From a virus, in IMG/VR virus record IMGVR_UViG_3300041411_000129, positions 1-64,000 of that record: a stretch of 64,000 bases of DNA. One strand, written 5' to 3'. Within the stretch, counting starts at the first letter, position 1, and every line of letters begins with the position of its first letter. The translations under genes were made by a program, and so were the position numbers. The notes beneath the pieces are model-generated. The model was given only the letters and a program-made list of their open reading frames with translations, was not told the origin of the DNA and made no database searches. Shown piece after piece: positions 22,084-30,290 of this stretch.

Positions 22084-23736
22084 ATGCATACTTGGTTATT
22101 TGACGACTTGCAGAAGAGGATGCCTGTTTTCAATCAGGACATTCTGGATGGACTCGCCTATCGTGGCTTGGACGATGCTAAGGGACTCGTAGATCAGACT
22201 ATTGCGTGTGCTGAAAACAGTTATCCAGATGACTTCGAGTACAACGGATCTTACATCTGTAGTCCTCAGGAAGCGTACAGCGTTATGTCATCTTCGCTGA
22301 CACGGTCCGATCGTTCCACCCCCTCCATCGACTTAGCGCAAAGCGATGTCTACATGGTGAAGTATCAGTTCTCCTGTAATGGCGTTCAGCTATATCCGCG
22401 CTATTTCTGCTTGCCTGCTCCAAGGCGCGGTGGGTTGCTCACCATTACAGGTAAACAGTTCGCCATCGGCGATGTACTAACAGACCCTGGCCTATCGATA
22501 GGCCAGGACTTTGTGTTCATCCGTATGTCACGCGCTCCGGTTACATTCAAGCGCCTGATCTACACCGTTTTGAAAGATGGAGAAGATTACTCCGAGTACA
22601 TTGCTTATTCTTGGCTGCACCACCGGTCCGCCAACAATAACAAGAAGTCGGAAAGTGATACCATCACGCTTGGTAAGGTGATGTCTACTCTGCCGCATTA
22701 TCTCTTCTGCCGTTATGGCTTGAAAGAGACGTTCGCTCGGTTTGCGTATTGCGATGTTGCAATCGTTACCGAAGAGTTCTTGGCCGAGAACCCCGTTGAC
22801 CCTGAAAAGTATACCGTAGTCAGATCAGCCAAGTCCCGGCCGGCTGCATTGAAGCTGCGTGTGCATTACCCCGATATCGCTACAAACCTCTGCCTGATCA
22901 TTCCTAAAGCTGCTACCAATCAGCTGACCATGGCGTTTGCCTTGGCGTTCTTCTATCTGGTCGATCTGTTCCCTCAGGATCTGCTGGTTGAAGACTTGCT
23001 CGGCGATGACATCTGGAAGCGCTGGATGGGTTACGTTCTCTTTGGCGACCAGATGTCTGTTGGTAAGCTGGTTGAGAACGTGGTGAGTCACCTCATCAGC
23101 CTGGATGATTACGTGGACATCGAAGTACGCAAGACTCTGCTGGATGAAGAGAACTTGGATGTTGAAAACCTCTACGAGTTCTTTGCTTACATTCTCGTTC
23201 AGATCGATCACCTGATTGATTCGAAAGCGGAATCCATTGGCTCCATGTATGGTAAACGCTTGGTGACTGCGCAGTATGTACTGCGTGACATCTACGAGCA
23301 GATCTTCCGGTGTCTCTTCGAGATCACGAATAACCGGAAGCGTAAGCACACAGCGGATGACTACAACAAGATCTTGGGTAAGTTCTTTATGCCCACGATC
23401 ATCTTCAACCTGCGCAAGACTAGCAGCAAACCGTTTATGTCCAGCGTGTCTACCCCTGGCGACAACATGTTCTTCCGAATCACCTCTCGCTTGGTAATGC
23501 AGGCGCAAACGAGTGCTGGGCGTAAATCCCAGAACTTGAACGTGAACGATCCACAATCGTGGCTCGACGGTTCGATTGCTGAAGGGGGTAACCACCTTAT
23601 CCTTCCGAAGCACTCCCCACTGGGTCGTAATACGATCAACCCGACAGTGGAACTGGACGAGAAGAATACGATTGTGCGGAAAGAACACATGAAGCCAATC
23701 GTTGCACATATCGACGCGGCTATCGGCCGAAACTAA
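22084..23736 (+). CDS. Large unknown protein, faint RNA-polymerase-beta-like C-terminal motif
   Basis: A 550-residue protein starting MHTWLFDDLQKRM after a GGGGATGG site. It is mostly globular with helical regions ('LTMAFALAFFYLVDLF', 'KLVENVVSHLISLDDYVDIE'). Near residues 495-525 'WLDGSIAEGGNHLILPKHSP' followed by 'LGRNTINPTVELD' resembles a sequence found in some jumbo-phage proteins annotated as virion or polymerase-like, and loosely the 'PIETPEGPNIGLI' loop of RNA polymerase beta. I hold that resemblance as weak. In this operon a structural or replication-associated role is equally possible. Confidence 0.7.
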   Translation: MHTWLFDDLQKRMPVFNQDILDGLAYRGLDDAKGLVDQTIACAENSYPDDFEYNGSYICSPQEAYSVMSSSLTRSDRSTPSIDLAQSDVYMVKYQFSCNGVQLYPRYFCLPAPRRGGLLTITGKQFAIGDVLTDPGLSIGQDFVFIRMSRAPVTFKRLIYTVLKDGEDYSEYIAYSWLHHRSANNNKKSESDTITLGKVMSTLPHYLFCRYGLKETFARFAYCDVAIVTEEFLAENPVDPEKYTVVRSAKSRPAALKLRVHYPDIATNLCLIIPKAATNQLTMAFALAFFYLVDLFPQDLLVEDLLGDDIWKRWMGYVLFGDQMSVGKLVENVVSHLISLDDYVDIEVRKTLLDEENLDVENLYEFFAYILVQIDHLIDSKAESIGSMYGKRLVTAQYVLRDIYEQIFRCLFEITNNRKRKHTADDYNKILGKFFMPTIIFNLRKTSSKPFMSSVSTPGDNMFFRITSRLVMQAQTSAGRKSQNLNVNDPQSWLDGSIAEGGNHLILPKHSPLGRNTINPTVELDEKNTIVRKEHMKPIVAHIDAAIGRN

Positions 23737-23760
23737 TTTAACTCAAGAATAGGAAGATGT

Positions 23761-25713
23761 ATGGCAAGCGACTCTCGTGAAGCGGAACGGATCTGGGACC
23801 TCGTCTTTGACGAGACCATCCGTTACATCGAGGCGAAAGCTGATGGCGTCGATGTTCGGGATGATTTCATTCTGGATCTTCGTCGCAGTTATGCTGAAAA
23901 CCTCGGCAAGCATCGTTATAACAACAGCAACATGGACAAGCTGGTCAAACTGACCTTTGCGAATCTTCGTAACATCGAAGACGAACTGGGTCAGCGCGGC
24001 GATCGCGAGAAGGACATCATCCGTCTTGGCGTTGAAGCGATGGTGGATGGTCACTTCGCTGAATCCGTTTTCGCCGATCCAAAGCTTGTTCGTGAATTGC
24101 CGCGTGATGCTGAGCGCGGTATGGAAGATGCAATGCGTCTGGCTGCTAAGCTGGCCGGCGCTGGACGCCGTCGTGGTGGTCGTGACGATCGTGATGACGA
24201 TCGTGATGATCGCCGTGGCGGTGGTGCTCGTTGGAGTACCCGTGATGATCGTGATGATCGGGACCGTGACCGCGGTGGCCGTGATCGTGATCGACGTGAT
24301 ACTCGCCGTAGTGGTCCTCGTGACAGCCGTTCGGTTAACGATGGTGCTGATCACTGGGACGTTCTCTCTGACATCGGTGTTGCTACTGATGAACGAGATG
24401 ATCGCGATGATCGTCGGGATGAACCACGTCGCGAAGAACCACGCCGTGAGCGTGAGCCCGAACGTCGTGAACCTGAATACGAACATCCAGAAGAACCACT
24501 GCCGCATCTGGAAGCTCGCAACACTCACGTAGATGGTCCTGACCATACGCGTGCAAACCCGTACGAAGATTACTGGCTGAATGATGAGCATTGGCGTGTC
24601 GCTCACTTGTCCGGCTGGAAACTTACTGGCGATGGTGAACAACTGATCACCGCCGTCCCAACCCTTTACGACGTCAACCAATACATCAAGTATTACGTCA
24701 TGGATAGCAGCGGCGAAGTCCGCGAGGAGTTAGTTGAAGTGGATAACGAAAACAAGCAATTGGCACACAGCCTGCGTGAAGATACCCAATCGATCGATGC
24801 TCCTAAAGCAGCACCTACCGGCGGTATCTCGCTGAAGGCGTTGAAAGAAGGCGTTACCGATATCAGCCTGGAGCTGGACAAGCCTGGTCTGAAGCTGGGT
24901 GACCTGATCAAGCAGATCCCTACTGACCAGTTGACCTTCTCCAACGCTCTCGCTGCCGACAGCATTATCAGTGCCGTATTCCAAGGGCGTGTTCGCCTGA
25001 ACTCGGAAGATGCACCGGTGCGTGTTGACGTGCAATTCCTGCGTACCCCTATCGCAGTGCAAGACAATGCTCAACTGGATCTGGTTGCCAAAGTCGGCGC
25101 TGCCAATACACTGACCCAGGCTGCTGAGCTGCTGGAAGAACTGAAGCCACAATTCGAGAAGCCGGTATTCGAGCTTCTGAACAAACGCTTCACCGAAAAC
25201 CTGCTGCGCTCCGCGAAATACCAGTTCCAATTCGACAAGGTTACCAAGCTGGACTTCAGCCGCCACTACGGCCGCTTCCTGGATGCGTACGGCACCAAGC
25301 GTGGCGCTGCCGAAGCAGCACAGTTCGCTCAGCGTGTCGGTCACGTAACCACCCTGTCCACCGCTTACGTCTCCGCTGAAGAAATCGCCGACATCGCCGG
25401 TGATCTGATCACCGACGTGAAGAATCCGAAGGCTCTGGTCTTCTTGGATGTTCTGGCAGTAGCGAGCTTCGCTGCAACCATCGACGAACTGGGCATCGGC
25501 CTGGCTCTGACCATGGACGAAACCGGTCTGGCTGTTACTCAGTCTTCCAACCGTGAACTCTTCACCACCCTGCGTGGTCTGTACTCGGCCCTCGAGCAGC
25601 AAACCCCGCCGGGCCTGAAGCCTCGCCTCTTGCTGTCCACCTCTGACAACCGCCTGATTGAAGTACTGCCTTACGCTTGCCGCCTGGAATCTTTCATCCT
25701 GGCTGCTGTGTAA
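23761..25713 (+). CDS. Virion-type protein with a long Arg/Asp-rich disordered segment
   Basis: The product has 650 residues in three parts. Residues 1-132 are a helical domain ('DETIRYIEAKADGVDVRDDF', 'RDAERGMEDAMRLAAKLAG'). Residues about 133-244 are a low-complexity stretch of RD, RDD, RRD and REEP repeats with almost no hydrophobic residues. Residues 245-650 form a large folded domain whose codons shift to C/G-ending forms. Mixed-charge RD repeats of this kind bind RNA or drive condensation in other proteins; here it could help packaging or scaffold assembly, which is inference. A spaced hairpin with T9 follows it. Confidence 0.8.
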   Translation: MASDSREAERIWDLVFDETIRYIEAKADGVDVRDDFILDLRRSYAENLGKHRYNNSNMDKLVKLTFANLRNIEDELGQRGDREKDIIRLGVEAMVDGHFAESVFADPKLVRELPRDAERGMEDAMRLAAKLAGAGRRRGGRDDRDDDRDDRRGGGARWSTRDDRDDRDRDRGGRDRDRRDTRRSGPRDSRSVNDGADHWDVLSDIGVATDERDDRDDRRDEPRREEPRREREPERREPEYEHPEEPLPHLEARNTHVDGPDHTRANPYEDYWLNDEHWRVAHLSGWKLTGDGEQLITAVPTLYDVNQYIKYYVMDSSGEVREELVEVDNENKQLAHSLREDTQSIDAPKAAPTGGISLKALKEGVTDISLELDKPGLKLGDLIKQIPTDQLTFSNALAADSIISAVFQGRVRLNSEDAPVRVDVQFLRTPIAVQDNAQLDLVAKVGAANTLTQAAELLEELKPQFEKPVFELLNKRFTENLLRSAKYQFQFDKVTKLDFSRHYGRFLDAYGTKRGAAEAAQFAQRVGHVTTLSTAYVSAEEIADIAGDLITDVKNPKALVFLDVLAVASFAATIDELGIGLALTMDETGLAVTQSSNRELFTTLRGLYSALEQQTPPGLKPRLLLSTSDNRLIEVLPYACRLESFILAAV

Positions 25714-25825
25714 GCTTTACCATCAGGTTCCTGCTACGCCAAGCACAGAGGTGGTCAGTAATGTGGCCGCACCCATCAACTTAACCGTAATACTGTAGGA
25801 CGAATCCGTGGGCCCGTAATGGGCC

Positions 25826-25860
25826 CTCGGTGCATTATCCGAGAGGTAGTGTTTTTTTTT
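25826..25860 (+). terminator. Plus-strand terminator with 8-base spacer and T9
   Basis: CTCGG-tgcattat-CCGAG, then AGGTAGTG, then nine T's and G. The upstream GGGCCC-gtaat-GGGCCC stem, flanked by CCG/CGG, competes for the same bases, so two alternative folds exist. It separates 23761 from the next gene. Confidence 0.55.
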
Positions 25861-25884
25861 GCCTGAAAACAACAGGGGATGACG

Positions 25885-26523
25885 ATGACTTCTATCATCG
25901 AACGCTTGGCATTTGCTAATCCTGAAGAAGAAGCTTCTTTTGAAGCCTCCGGGATGGAGTACGAAAACGAGATTTACATCTCGGGTTATGATCTTCAGCA
26001 GATCGTCACCACAGCGACGTATCACGAGGGTCAAGAGCAATGGGGGATCTTTGTACCAAAGTCTGATCAGAACGCCTCCAGCGGCTCTATACGCGTTCGT
26101 ATGACCGAACACGAAGACAGCTCAGTGGTTTATGAACAAACCACCAAGACTGACGCTAAAGAGAAGGGTAAGCTTGAGAACGAGCGTCCTTCTGATGAAG
26201 TAATGTTCGGCCAGTTTAAACTGATGGCTGATCAGGGTCTCATCAAGATGCGCTATGTCATCGAAGCTACCACCCGTGATGGCGTTCCCTTCAAGTTTGA
26301 AGTGGACATCTTCCGTAACGGTAAGGGTGAGGTAGTTCCATGGGCGAAGATCGACGCTGAACTTCCGGATGGTTATGAACTGACCCCTGAAGAGATCCCA
26401 TTCACTCACGATGAACTCATCATCCTGACCCCTGCCATGAAAGTGGACCGTCAGGCTGAAGTGAACAAGAAGGTCGCTAAGTTGTACGAGACCTACTTCC
26501 GCAGTCCTAACGTACACGTATGA
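25885..26523 (+). CDS. CYTH-like (triphosphate tunnel) domain protein, tentative
   Basis: The start is placed at the second ATG (MTSIIERLAFAN), since AGGGG lies six bases upstream of it and abuts the first. The product has about 212 residues and is very acidic. 'YENEIYISGYDLQQIV' recalls the E-x-E-x-K/strand start of CYTH proteins, 'GSIRVRMTEHEDSSVVYEQT' followed by 'TKT' matches the I-R-V-R ... Y-x-x-T-x-K strands, and 'KFEVDIFRNGKGEVVPWAKI' with 'DAELPDGYEL' fits the later E-x-E and A-x-v-E-L strands. Known CYTH enzymes bind triphosphates and metal in an eight-strand barrel. Whether catalytic residues are complete cannot be judged. The neighbours give no clue to its substrate. Confidence 0.6.
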   Translation: MTSIIERLAFANPEEEASFEASGMEYENEIYISGYDLQQIVTTATYHEGQEQWGIFVPKSDQNASSGSIRVRMTEHEDSSVVYEQTTKTDAKEKGKLENERPSDEVMFGQFKLMADQGLIKMRYVIEATTRDGVPFKFEVDIFRNGKGEVVPWAKIDAELPDGYELTPEEIPFTHDELIILTPAMKVDRQAEVNKKVAKLYETYFRSPNVHV

Positions 26524-26531
26524 GGTGCTGC

Positions 26532-26681
26532 ATGTACGCTAACAAACTAGCGCTGGCTATTCATGCTGCGTTGTTTCCTACTGAATACAGTGAACAGCAG
26601 CGGCGTGAGGACGAAGCGTGGGCTCGGCGGCTCTATCAGATCAAACATCCGAATGCGATGCCGATATACTTCGTTACTTGA
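26532..26681 (+). CDS. Very small protein (49 aa)
   Basis: The frame MYANKLALAIHAALFPTEYS continues through 'QRREDEAWARRLYQIKHPNA' and ends MPIYFVT. A GAGGTG ribosome site overlaps the previous stop codon, so translation is coupled to the CYTH-like gene. It is amphipathic and basic in the middle, with no membrane segment. A terminator follows 14 bases after the stop. Not recognised, but spacing and ribosome site make it a credible gene. Confidence 0.55.
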   Translation: MYANKLALAIHAALFPTEYSEQQRREDEAWARRLYQIKHPNAMPIYFVT

Positions 26682-26695
26682 TGGCATAAGCCGAC

Positions 26696-26743
26696 ATAAA
26701 GACCGTGGGTAAACCCACGGTCTTTATGCTCTTTCTTTTTTTT
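26696..26743 (+). terminator. Plus-strand terminator with 8-base spacer and T8
   Basis: ATAAAGACCGTGGG-TAAA-CCCACGGTCTTTAT is a perfect 14-bp stem, then GCTCTTTC, eight T's and G. It separates the plus-strand block from the convergent minus-strand block. Confidence 0.85.
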
Positions 26744-26768
26744 GTGTAACCACCCTAGCAGTGAGTTA

Positions 26769-27209
26769 TCACATCGAACTAAGCACTTTGATCAGCTCGA
26801 TGATTTCTGGGATGTTCAATCCATTCTTGGCAGCAACCAATGTGGTGACAAACAGAATACCGAGACCAACCAATTTTTGAAGCTCACTCGGCGACCATGG
26901 AGCTGTTGGCGCTTGAGCTGTCGCAGGGGTTTGGAGAGGGGTAGGAGTCGGATTCTGACCACCGGCAGCCACGCCGAGACTCGAGGTCAGAATCATATCC
27001 TGCGTAGCCACGTCCAGGGTTGCGAGTGCATCCTGGATCTCCTTAGCTTCTGCGGTGCTTGGGTCCAACTGACGATCACTTGGAAGGAAGCCGTTGACCA
27101 ATGTGATCAACGTAGGCTCCCAGGTGAAGCCCACCGCCGGGTTCTTTGCCATAAGCGAGATAGCATCTCTTACGTTCATGGGAACCACCAGATGTCGTGT
27201 GAAGTGCAT
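26769..27209 (-). CDS. Small protein with Pro/Thr/Gln linker and C-terminal membrane segment
   Basis: The product has 146 residues if the first ATG is used; a second ATG ten codons in (MNVRDAISLM) has a better GGTGG site, so the start is uncertain. Residues about 15-90 are helical. A low-complexity Pro/Thr/Ala/Gln linker follows ('GGQNPTPTPLQTPATAQAPT'), then one hydrophobic helix ('LVGLGILFVTTLVAAKNGL') and a short tail. This is a tail-anchored arrangement. It is the last gene of the block downstream of the resolvase. A lysis or membrane role is possible but unproved. Confidence 0.65.
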   Translation of the reverse strand: MHFTRHLVVPMNVRDAISLMAKNPAVGFTWEPTLITLVNGFLPSDRQLDPSTAEAKEIQDALATLDVATQDMILTSSLGVAAGGQNPTPTPLQTPATAQAPTAPWSPSELQKLVGLGILFVTTLVAAKNGLNIPEIIELIKVLSSM

Positions 27210-27249
27210 GACGGCCTAAGGCCATCATTAATCTACATTAACTCCCTGT

Positions 27250-27843
27250 TTATGTAAATGCTTTAGCGGCGTCAAGCGCAAGGAATCTGCACACAGTGAT
27301 GCCGTCAACAGAGTGTTCGTCAAGATCCTTGATTGAGATGCCCTCCCCCTCAACGATGTTCACATCATCCATAATAAATTGACGAATTAATTCTTTATCG
27401 GTTTTATATTGCCCTTCCGGACACACCGCTTTCTTTGCCTTACCGGGAGAAACTTCGACGAATTGTAATGTCCGTCTATGTTTATAGCAAGTGTCGTCCA
27501 AATACTTCATGGCCGTTACAAGCGTCCGGTAGGTACTGATGTTTAGATGAGAAAACGGAGCCTCACATCCTACGATGTCTGGGTCGTACTCATCCAGTAT
27601 TTCTGCAAGGCGGTCATTTACAACAAGCAACCGAGCGTCAAGGTTGCCTCTGTTCGATGCAACCCCCGCGTACTTGTTATAAGCTGATTTATCAGCAGTA
27701 ACAGTTTCAGCAAAGATTACAGTCGATATACCTGTACGAAGATCGTGGTCTACAATCGTAAACCCGACCGTATTGGTGCCGTTGTCGATACCGAGGATTC
27801 GATATATCCAATGGCCGCTGAATCCTGGCTTAAGTTCGAACAT
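27250..27843 (-). CDS. RuvC-like Holliday junction resolvase
   Basis: The product has 197 residues, slightly longer than bacterial RuvC (~170). The RNase H-fold active site can be traced: D20 in 'RILGIDNGTNTVGF', E94 in 'DIVGCEAPFSHL', and H177/D180 in 'DLDEHSVDGITV', which correspond to the D, E, and D/H-x-x-D metal ligands of RuvC. The spacing, with a helix 'TYRTLVTAMKYLDDTCY' between, is that of the family. It would cut branched DNA intermediates before packaging. Unusually it lies among structural genes on the minus strand, 35 bases after a virion-type gene, so it is probably a late gene. Confidence 0.85.
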   Translation of the reverse strand: MFELKPGFSGHWIYRILGIDNGTNTVGFTIVDHDLRTGISTVIFAETVTADKSAYNKYAGVASNRGNLDARLLVVNDRLAEILDEYDPDIVGCEAPFSHLNISTYRTLVTAMKYLDDTCYKHRRTLQFVEVSPGKAKKAVCPEGQYKTDKELIRQFIMDDVNIVEGEGISIKDLDEHSVDGITVCRFLALDAAKAFT

Positions 27844-27878
27844 GACTGGTAGGCGCTACCGAAGTAGCGCCACTCCTT

Positions 27879-28763
27879 TTAAGCGCCGGTGCCGATCGTT
27901 TCAAGGGTAGGGATCGACTGAGTGCCGAGCATCGGGATTTGGTTACCGACGTCGAATTGCAGAGTCAATTCCTGTTCGTTGTAGTACAACGCCTTGTGGT
28001 CAGCAGCGAACGCGTAGATTTGAGTACCGATCGCTTCGTTGAACTGGGTAGTACCCGAAGTGGTCTGTACGGTAACGGTGCGGTCAGCGGCTGTGCAGAG
28101 TGCGAACTCCGACATGATCGCATATTCCTCGTCACCACCATACAAGATCTTGGACACGTTGACGTACTCTTGCACGTCAGTGGTGGACAAGACGACAGGC
28201 AGCAAGGCAGATACTGCCAGCTTCACGTCAGTGGTGGTAGCGGCGCCGGTAGATGGCAGCTGGATCGGTTCTGGGTACAGGTTCGAGGTGTTAGGCACGA
28301 ACACGACTTCAGTAACGATACCATCTTCGGTAGTGATCTTCTTCATCACTACAGTCACATCATCCGTGGAGACGTGAATACGCAGACCGAAGTAAGCGTA
28401 GTAGTTGACGCCGTCAACCAACATCTCTACACGCAGAGCGTACTTGTCGCGGATGGACTTTGGAAAGTCGTCATCCACAGGACGCATTGCCATCGGCATT
28501 GGGTTGTAGAGCGAAGCGTTGTCGGCGTAGTGGTCCAGGATCGAAGTCTTGGCAATGCCGTTGTTACCGATCGACGCGGTGTGACCTTTGTTACCGGCCA
28601 TGAGGATGCAGAGCTTCACACGCTCAGTGGCGGTAGGACGCGCGTTCTCCTGAACTTCAAGACGCTCGTTCATGGTGGACTTGGCATCGATCACCGGATT
28701 TTGTCCGAGGAGTAACGAAACCAGAAGCTTAGCGCCGTAGACTGTGGCTTGTACCGTATTCAT
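27879..28763 (-). CDS. Abundant virion-type protein, unknown
   Basis: A 294-residue protein beginning MNTVQATVYGAKLL. It is rich in Thr/Val beta segments ('DRTVTVQTTSGTTQFNEAIG', 'DDVTVVMKKITTEDGIVTEV') and its codons are C/G-biased compared with its neighbours, which suggests high expression. It lacks the YxR signature that marks the three genes transcribed before it, yet its C-terminal sentence 'KALYYNEQELTLQFDVGNQI' has the flavour of a beta sandwich. Candidate roles are tail tube or head completion protein. None is shown by the sequence. Confidence 0.75.
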   Translation of the reverse strand: MNTVQATVYGAKLLVSLLLGQNPVIDAKSTMNERLEVQENARPTATERVKLCILMAGNKGHTASIGNNGIAKTSILDHYADNASLYNPMPMAMRPVDDDFPKSIRDKYALRVEMLVDGVNYYAYFGLRIHVSTDDVTVVMKKITTEDGIVTEVVFVPNTSNLYPEPIQLPSTGAATTTDVKLAVSALLPVVLSTTDVQEYVNVSKILYGGDEEYAIMSEFALCTAADRTVTVQTTSGTTQFNEAIGTQIYAFAADHKALYYNEQELTLQFDVGNQIPMLGTQSIPTLETIGTGA

Positions 28764-28772
28764 AGCTGTCCC

Positions 28773-29747
28773 TTAACGTGAGAAGAGTGGTGGTGTGGAT
28801 GCGTGGTTAAACGGCAGGTTTCCGGGAACCTTGCTGTCCGAGTACCGGTACGCAATCTTGAGGACACCAGTGATGTTGTTACACCATTTGCTCAGATCGA
28901 GACAGAACACGTAATTGTACGCTGGATCATTCACGGTGTGCGCAGTGCTCACGAAGCCGTTGTAGATGACTTCTGAGCCGTGGACGTTGAAAGGCAGTTC
29001 CTGATCAGGCACTGACACCCATTCGTCGCCAGTGAGACGACGGAGCAGCTGTGGTAGATTTACGAGGTCTGTCCACACGTAGCCAGTCGGAATCGTGTAC
29101 AGATACGACTCAGTTGCCCGACGATCATCGTGGGGCATGAAGGCGTCCGATAACTTCAGTTCACCATCTTCCAGAATCAAATCAACTGGAGGTAAGTCTT
29201 GGTTGCTGTCGCTATAGAACTGACGGATGTCCAACAGCGAATCGATAGTCGCACCGAGCAGCGTCAGAGACTGACGCGTGATCACTTTGAAGCTACCTGT
29301 GAAGATCAAGTGATCGCCAGAGATAATGATCAGGTAATCTGTGTTCTGAAGAGCTGGCAACAGTCCCTCACCGATAGGTTCCTGAGAAACCAGTTCGATG
29401 GTGATTAACGCAGGCTCCAACAACAGACCGTACTGTTCGTGCAGTGCAGTGATGATCGCAGCATCTGTAAGTTCAGGAACGTGAACCGCACAAGGCTCAC
29501 CGTTCAAGATTTGACCGATGTCTACCCGGCGATACATCAGGCGCTGAACTTCTTCACTCCAACCGTTGGTCGAGGCGAACTTGATATCAACCGACGTCAG
29601 TCCTTCCTCACCTTCATTAACTGGAAGACCGAACAGTAACTGCTCAGGTTTCAGCAACCGGTTGTTTGTAGCGTTGATGTAGTCGACCAACAGCTCCTTA
29701 GAGGGCTTGCTGTATCGAGCTATCCTTGGTTTCTTGAGTGTGTACAT
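28773..29747 (-). CDS. Two-domain YxR-family virion protein
   Basis: The product has 324 residues. Domain A: 'EQLLFGLPVNEGEEGLTSVD', signature 'RLMYRRVDIGQILNGEP' (Y-R-R near residue 72), 'YGLLLEPALITIELV', 'LIFTGSFKVITR'. Domain B: 'LPFNVHGSEVIYNGFVS' parallels the 'LSGATVLSNGLN' segment, then 'AYNYVFCLDLSKWCNNITGV' and the end 'LKIAYRYSDSKVPGNLPF', where the HYN motif has become YRYSD. It extends about 20 residues past the usual end. It belongs to the second YxR cluster, 16 kb from the first, with 29763 and 30291. Confidence 0.8.
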   Translation of the reverse strand: MYTLKKPRIARYSKPSKELLVDYINATNNRLLKPEQLLFGLPVNEGEEGLTSVDIKFASTNGWSEEVQRLMYRRVDIGQILNGEPCAVHVPELTDAAIITALHEQYGLLLEPALITIELVSQEPIGEGLLPALQNTDYLIIISGDHLIFTGSFKVITRQSLTLLGATIDSLLDIRQFYSDSNQDLPPVDLILEDGELKLSDAFMPHDDRRATESYLYTIPTGYVWTDLVNLPQLLRRLTGDEWVSVPDQELPFNVHGSEVIYNGFVSTAHTVNDPAYNYVFCLDLSKWCNNITGVLKIAYRYSDSKVPGNLPFNHASTPPLFSR

Positions 29748-29762
29748 TTATCACCTCAGGCC

Positions 29763-30272
29763 CTATAAAGCAGGTGGCCACAATCCGTCAAGTATATTGT
29801 TCGAGAAAGCGTCGGAGAGGAGGATCGAAGTCCCAGGTTCTCCCAGCGTTACTGTCGTTTCACCAACCCATCTCAACGAATTCGGTTTGGCCTTGAGGAT
29901 GAAGCTGCTACCCGTCACGAGTGCGTTCTCAAAGTCCATGTCCGTAATCACCAAGCCTGAAGCCAACGCGATGTTGTTCATCACGCCCTTTACCGTAATG
30001 GGCGGCGTTAGATCCAGACTCATACCACCGAAGACGTCCGCTACATGCAATCTATTGTAGCGGTACGTCATCTGACCTGTATGCTGTCTATAGATGTTTT
30101 CATCTCTAGACTCATGCGTGGTGATCACCACGTTGGTCACAGCACCTTCAACAATCATCGGAGGACCGATGGATGCGAACTCTGCTCTCAAGTGGAGATT
30201 GAAATGGTTATTGGCCATGATCAGTAACGCCACGGCAGGATCGAACTTCAATAACCGTAGCGTGTCAGTCAT
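29763..30272 (-). CDS. Single-domain YxR-family virion protein
   Basis: The product has 169 residues and carries domain A only, with 'MTYRYNRLHVADVFGGM' (Y-N-R), 'GLVITDMDFENAL' and 'NSLRWVGETTVTL'. The end 'ILLSDAFSNNILDGLWPPAL' is the linker sequence, so the protein stops at the same boundary as 10624 and 11217. The nearest relative by its C-terminus is 11788. It is flanked by two-domain members on both sides. Confidence 0.85.
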   Translation of the reverse strand: MTDTLRLLKFDPAVALLIMANNHFNLHLRAEFASIGPPMIVEGAVTNVVITTHESRDENIYRQHTGQMTYRYNRLHVADVFGGMSLDLTPPITVKGVMNNIALASGLVITDMDFENALVTGSSFILKAKPNSLRWVGETTVTLGEPGTSILLSDAFSNNILDGLWPPAL

Positions 30273-30290
30273 GGGATTATCCGTTAGGTC

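Noticed and set aside
24169-24480. Repetitive DNA that at first looks like a direct-repeat or CRISPR-like array
   Set aside because: The repeats are short codon units (CGTGAT and similar) of an RD-rich coding segment. There are no unique spacers and the frame stays open.
22825-25602. Long minus-strand frames opposite 22084 and 23761
   Set aside because: Composition (H, Q, V, R rich, no domain) is typical of antisense shadows, and the RD repeat gives an I/T/V-rich artefact on the other strand.
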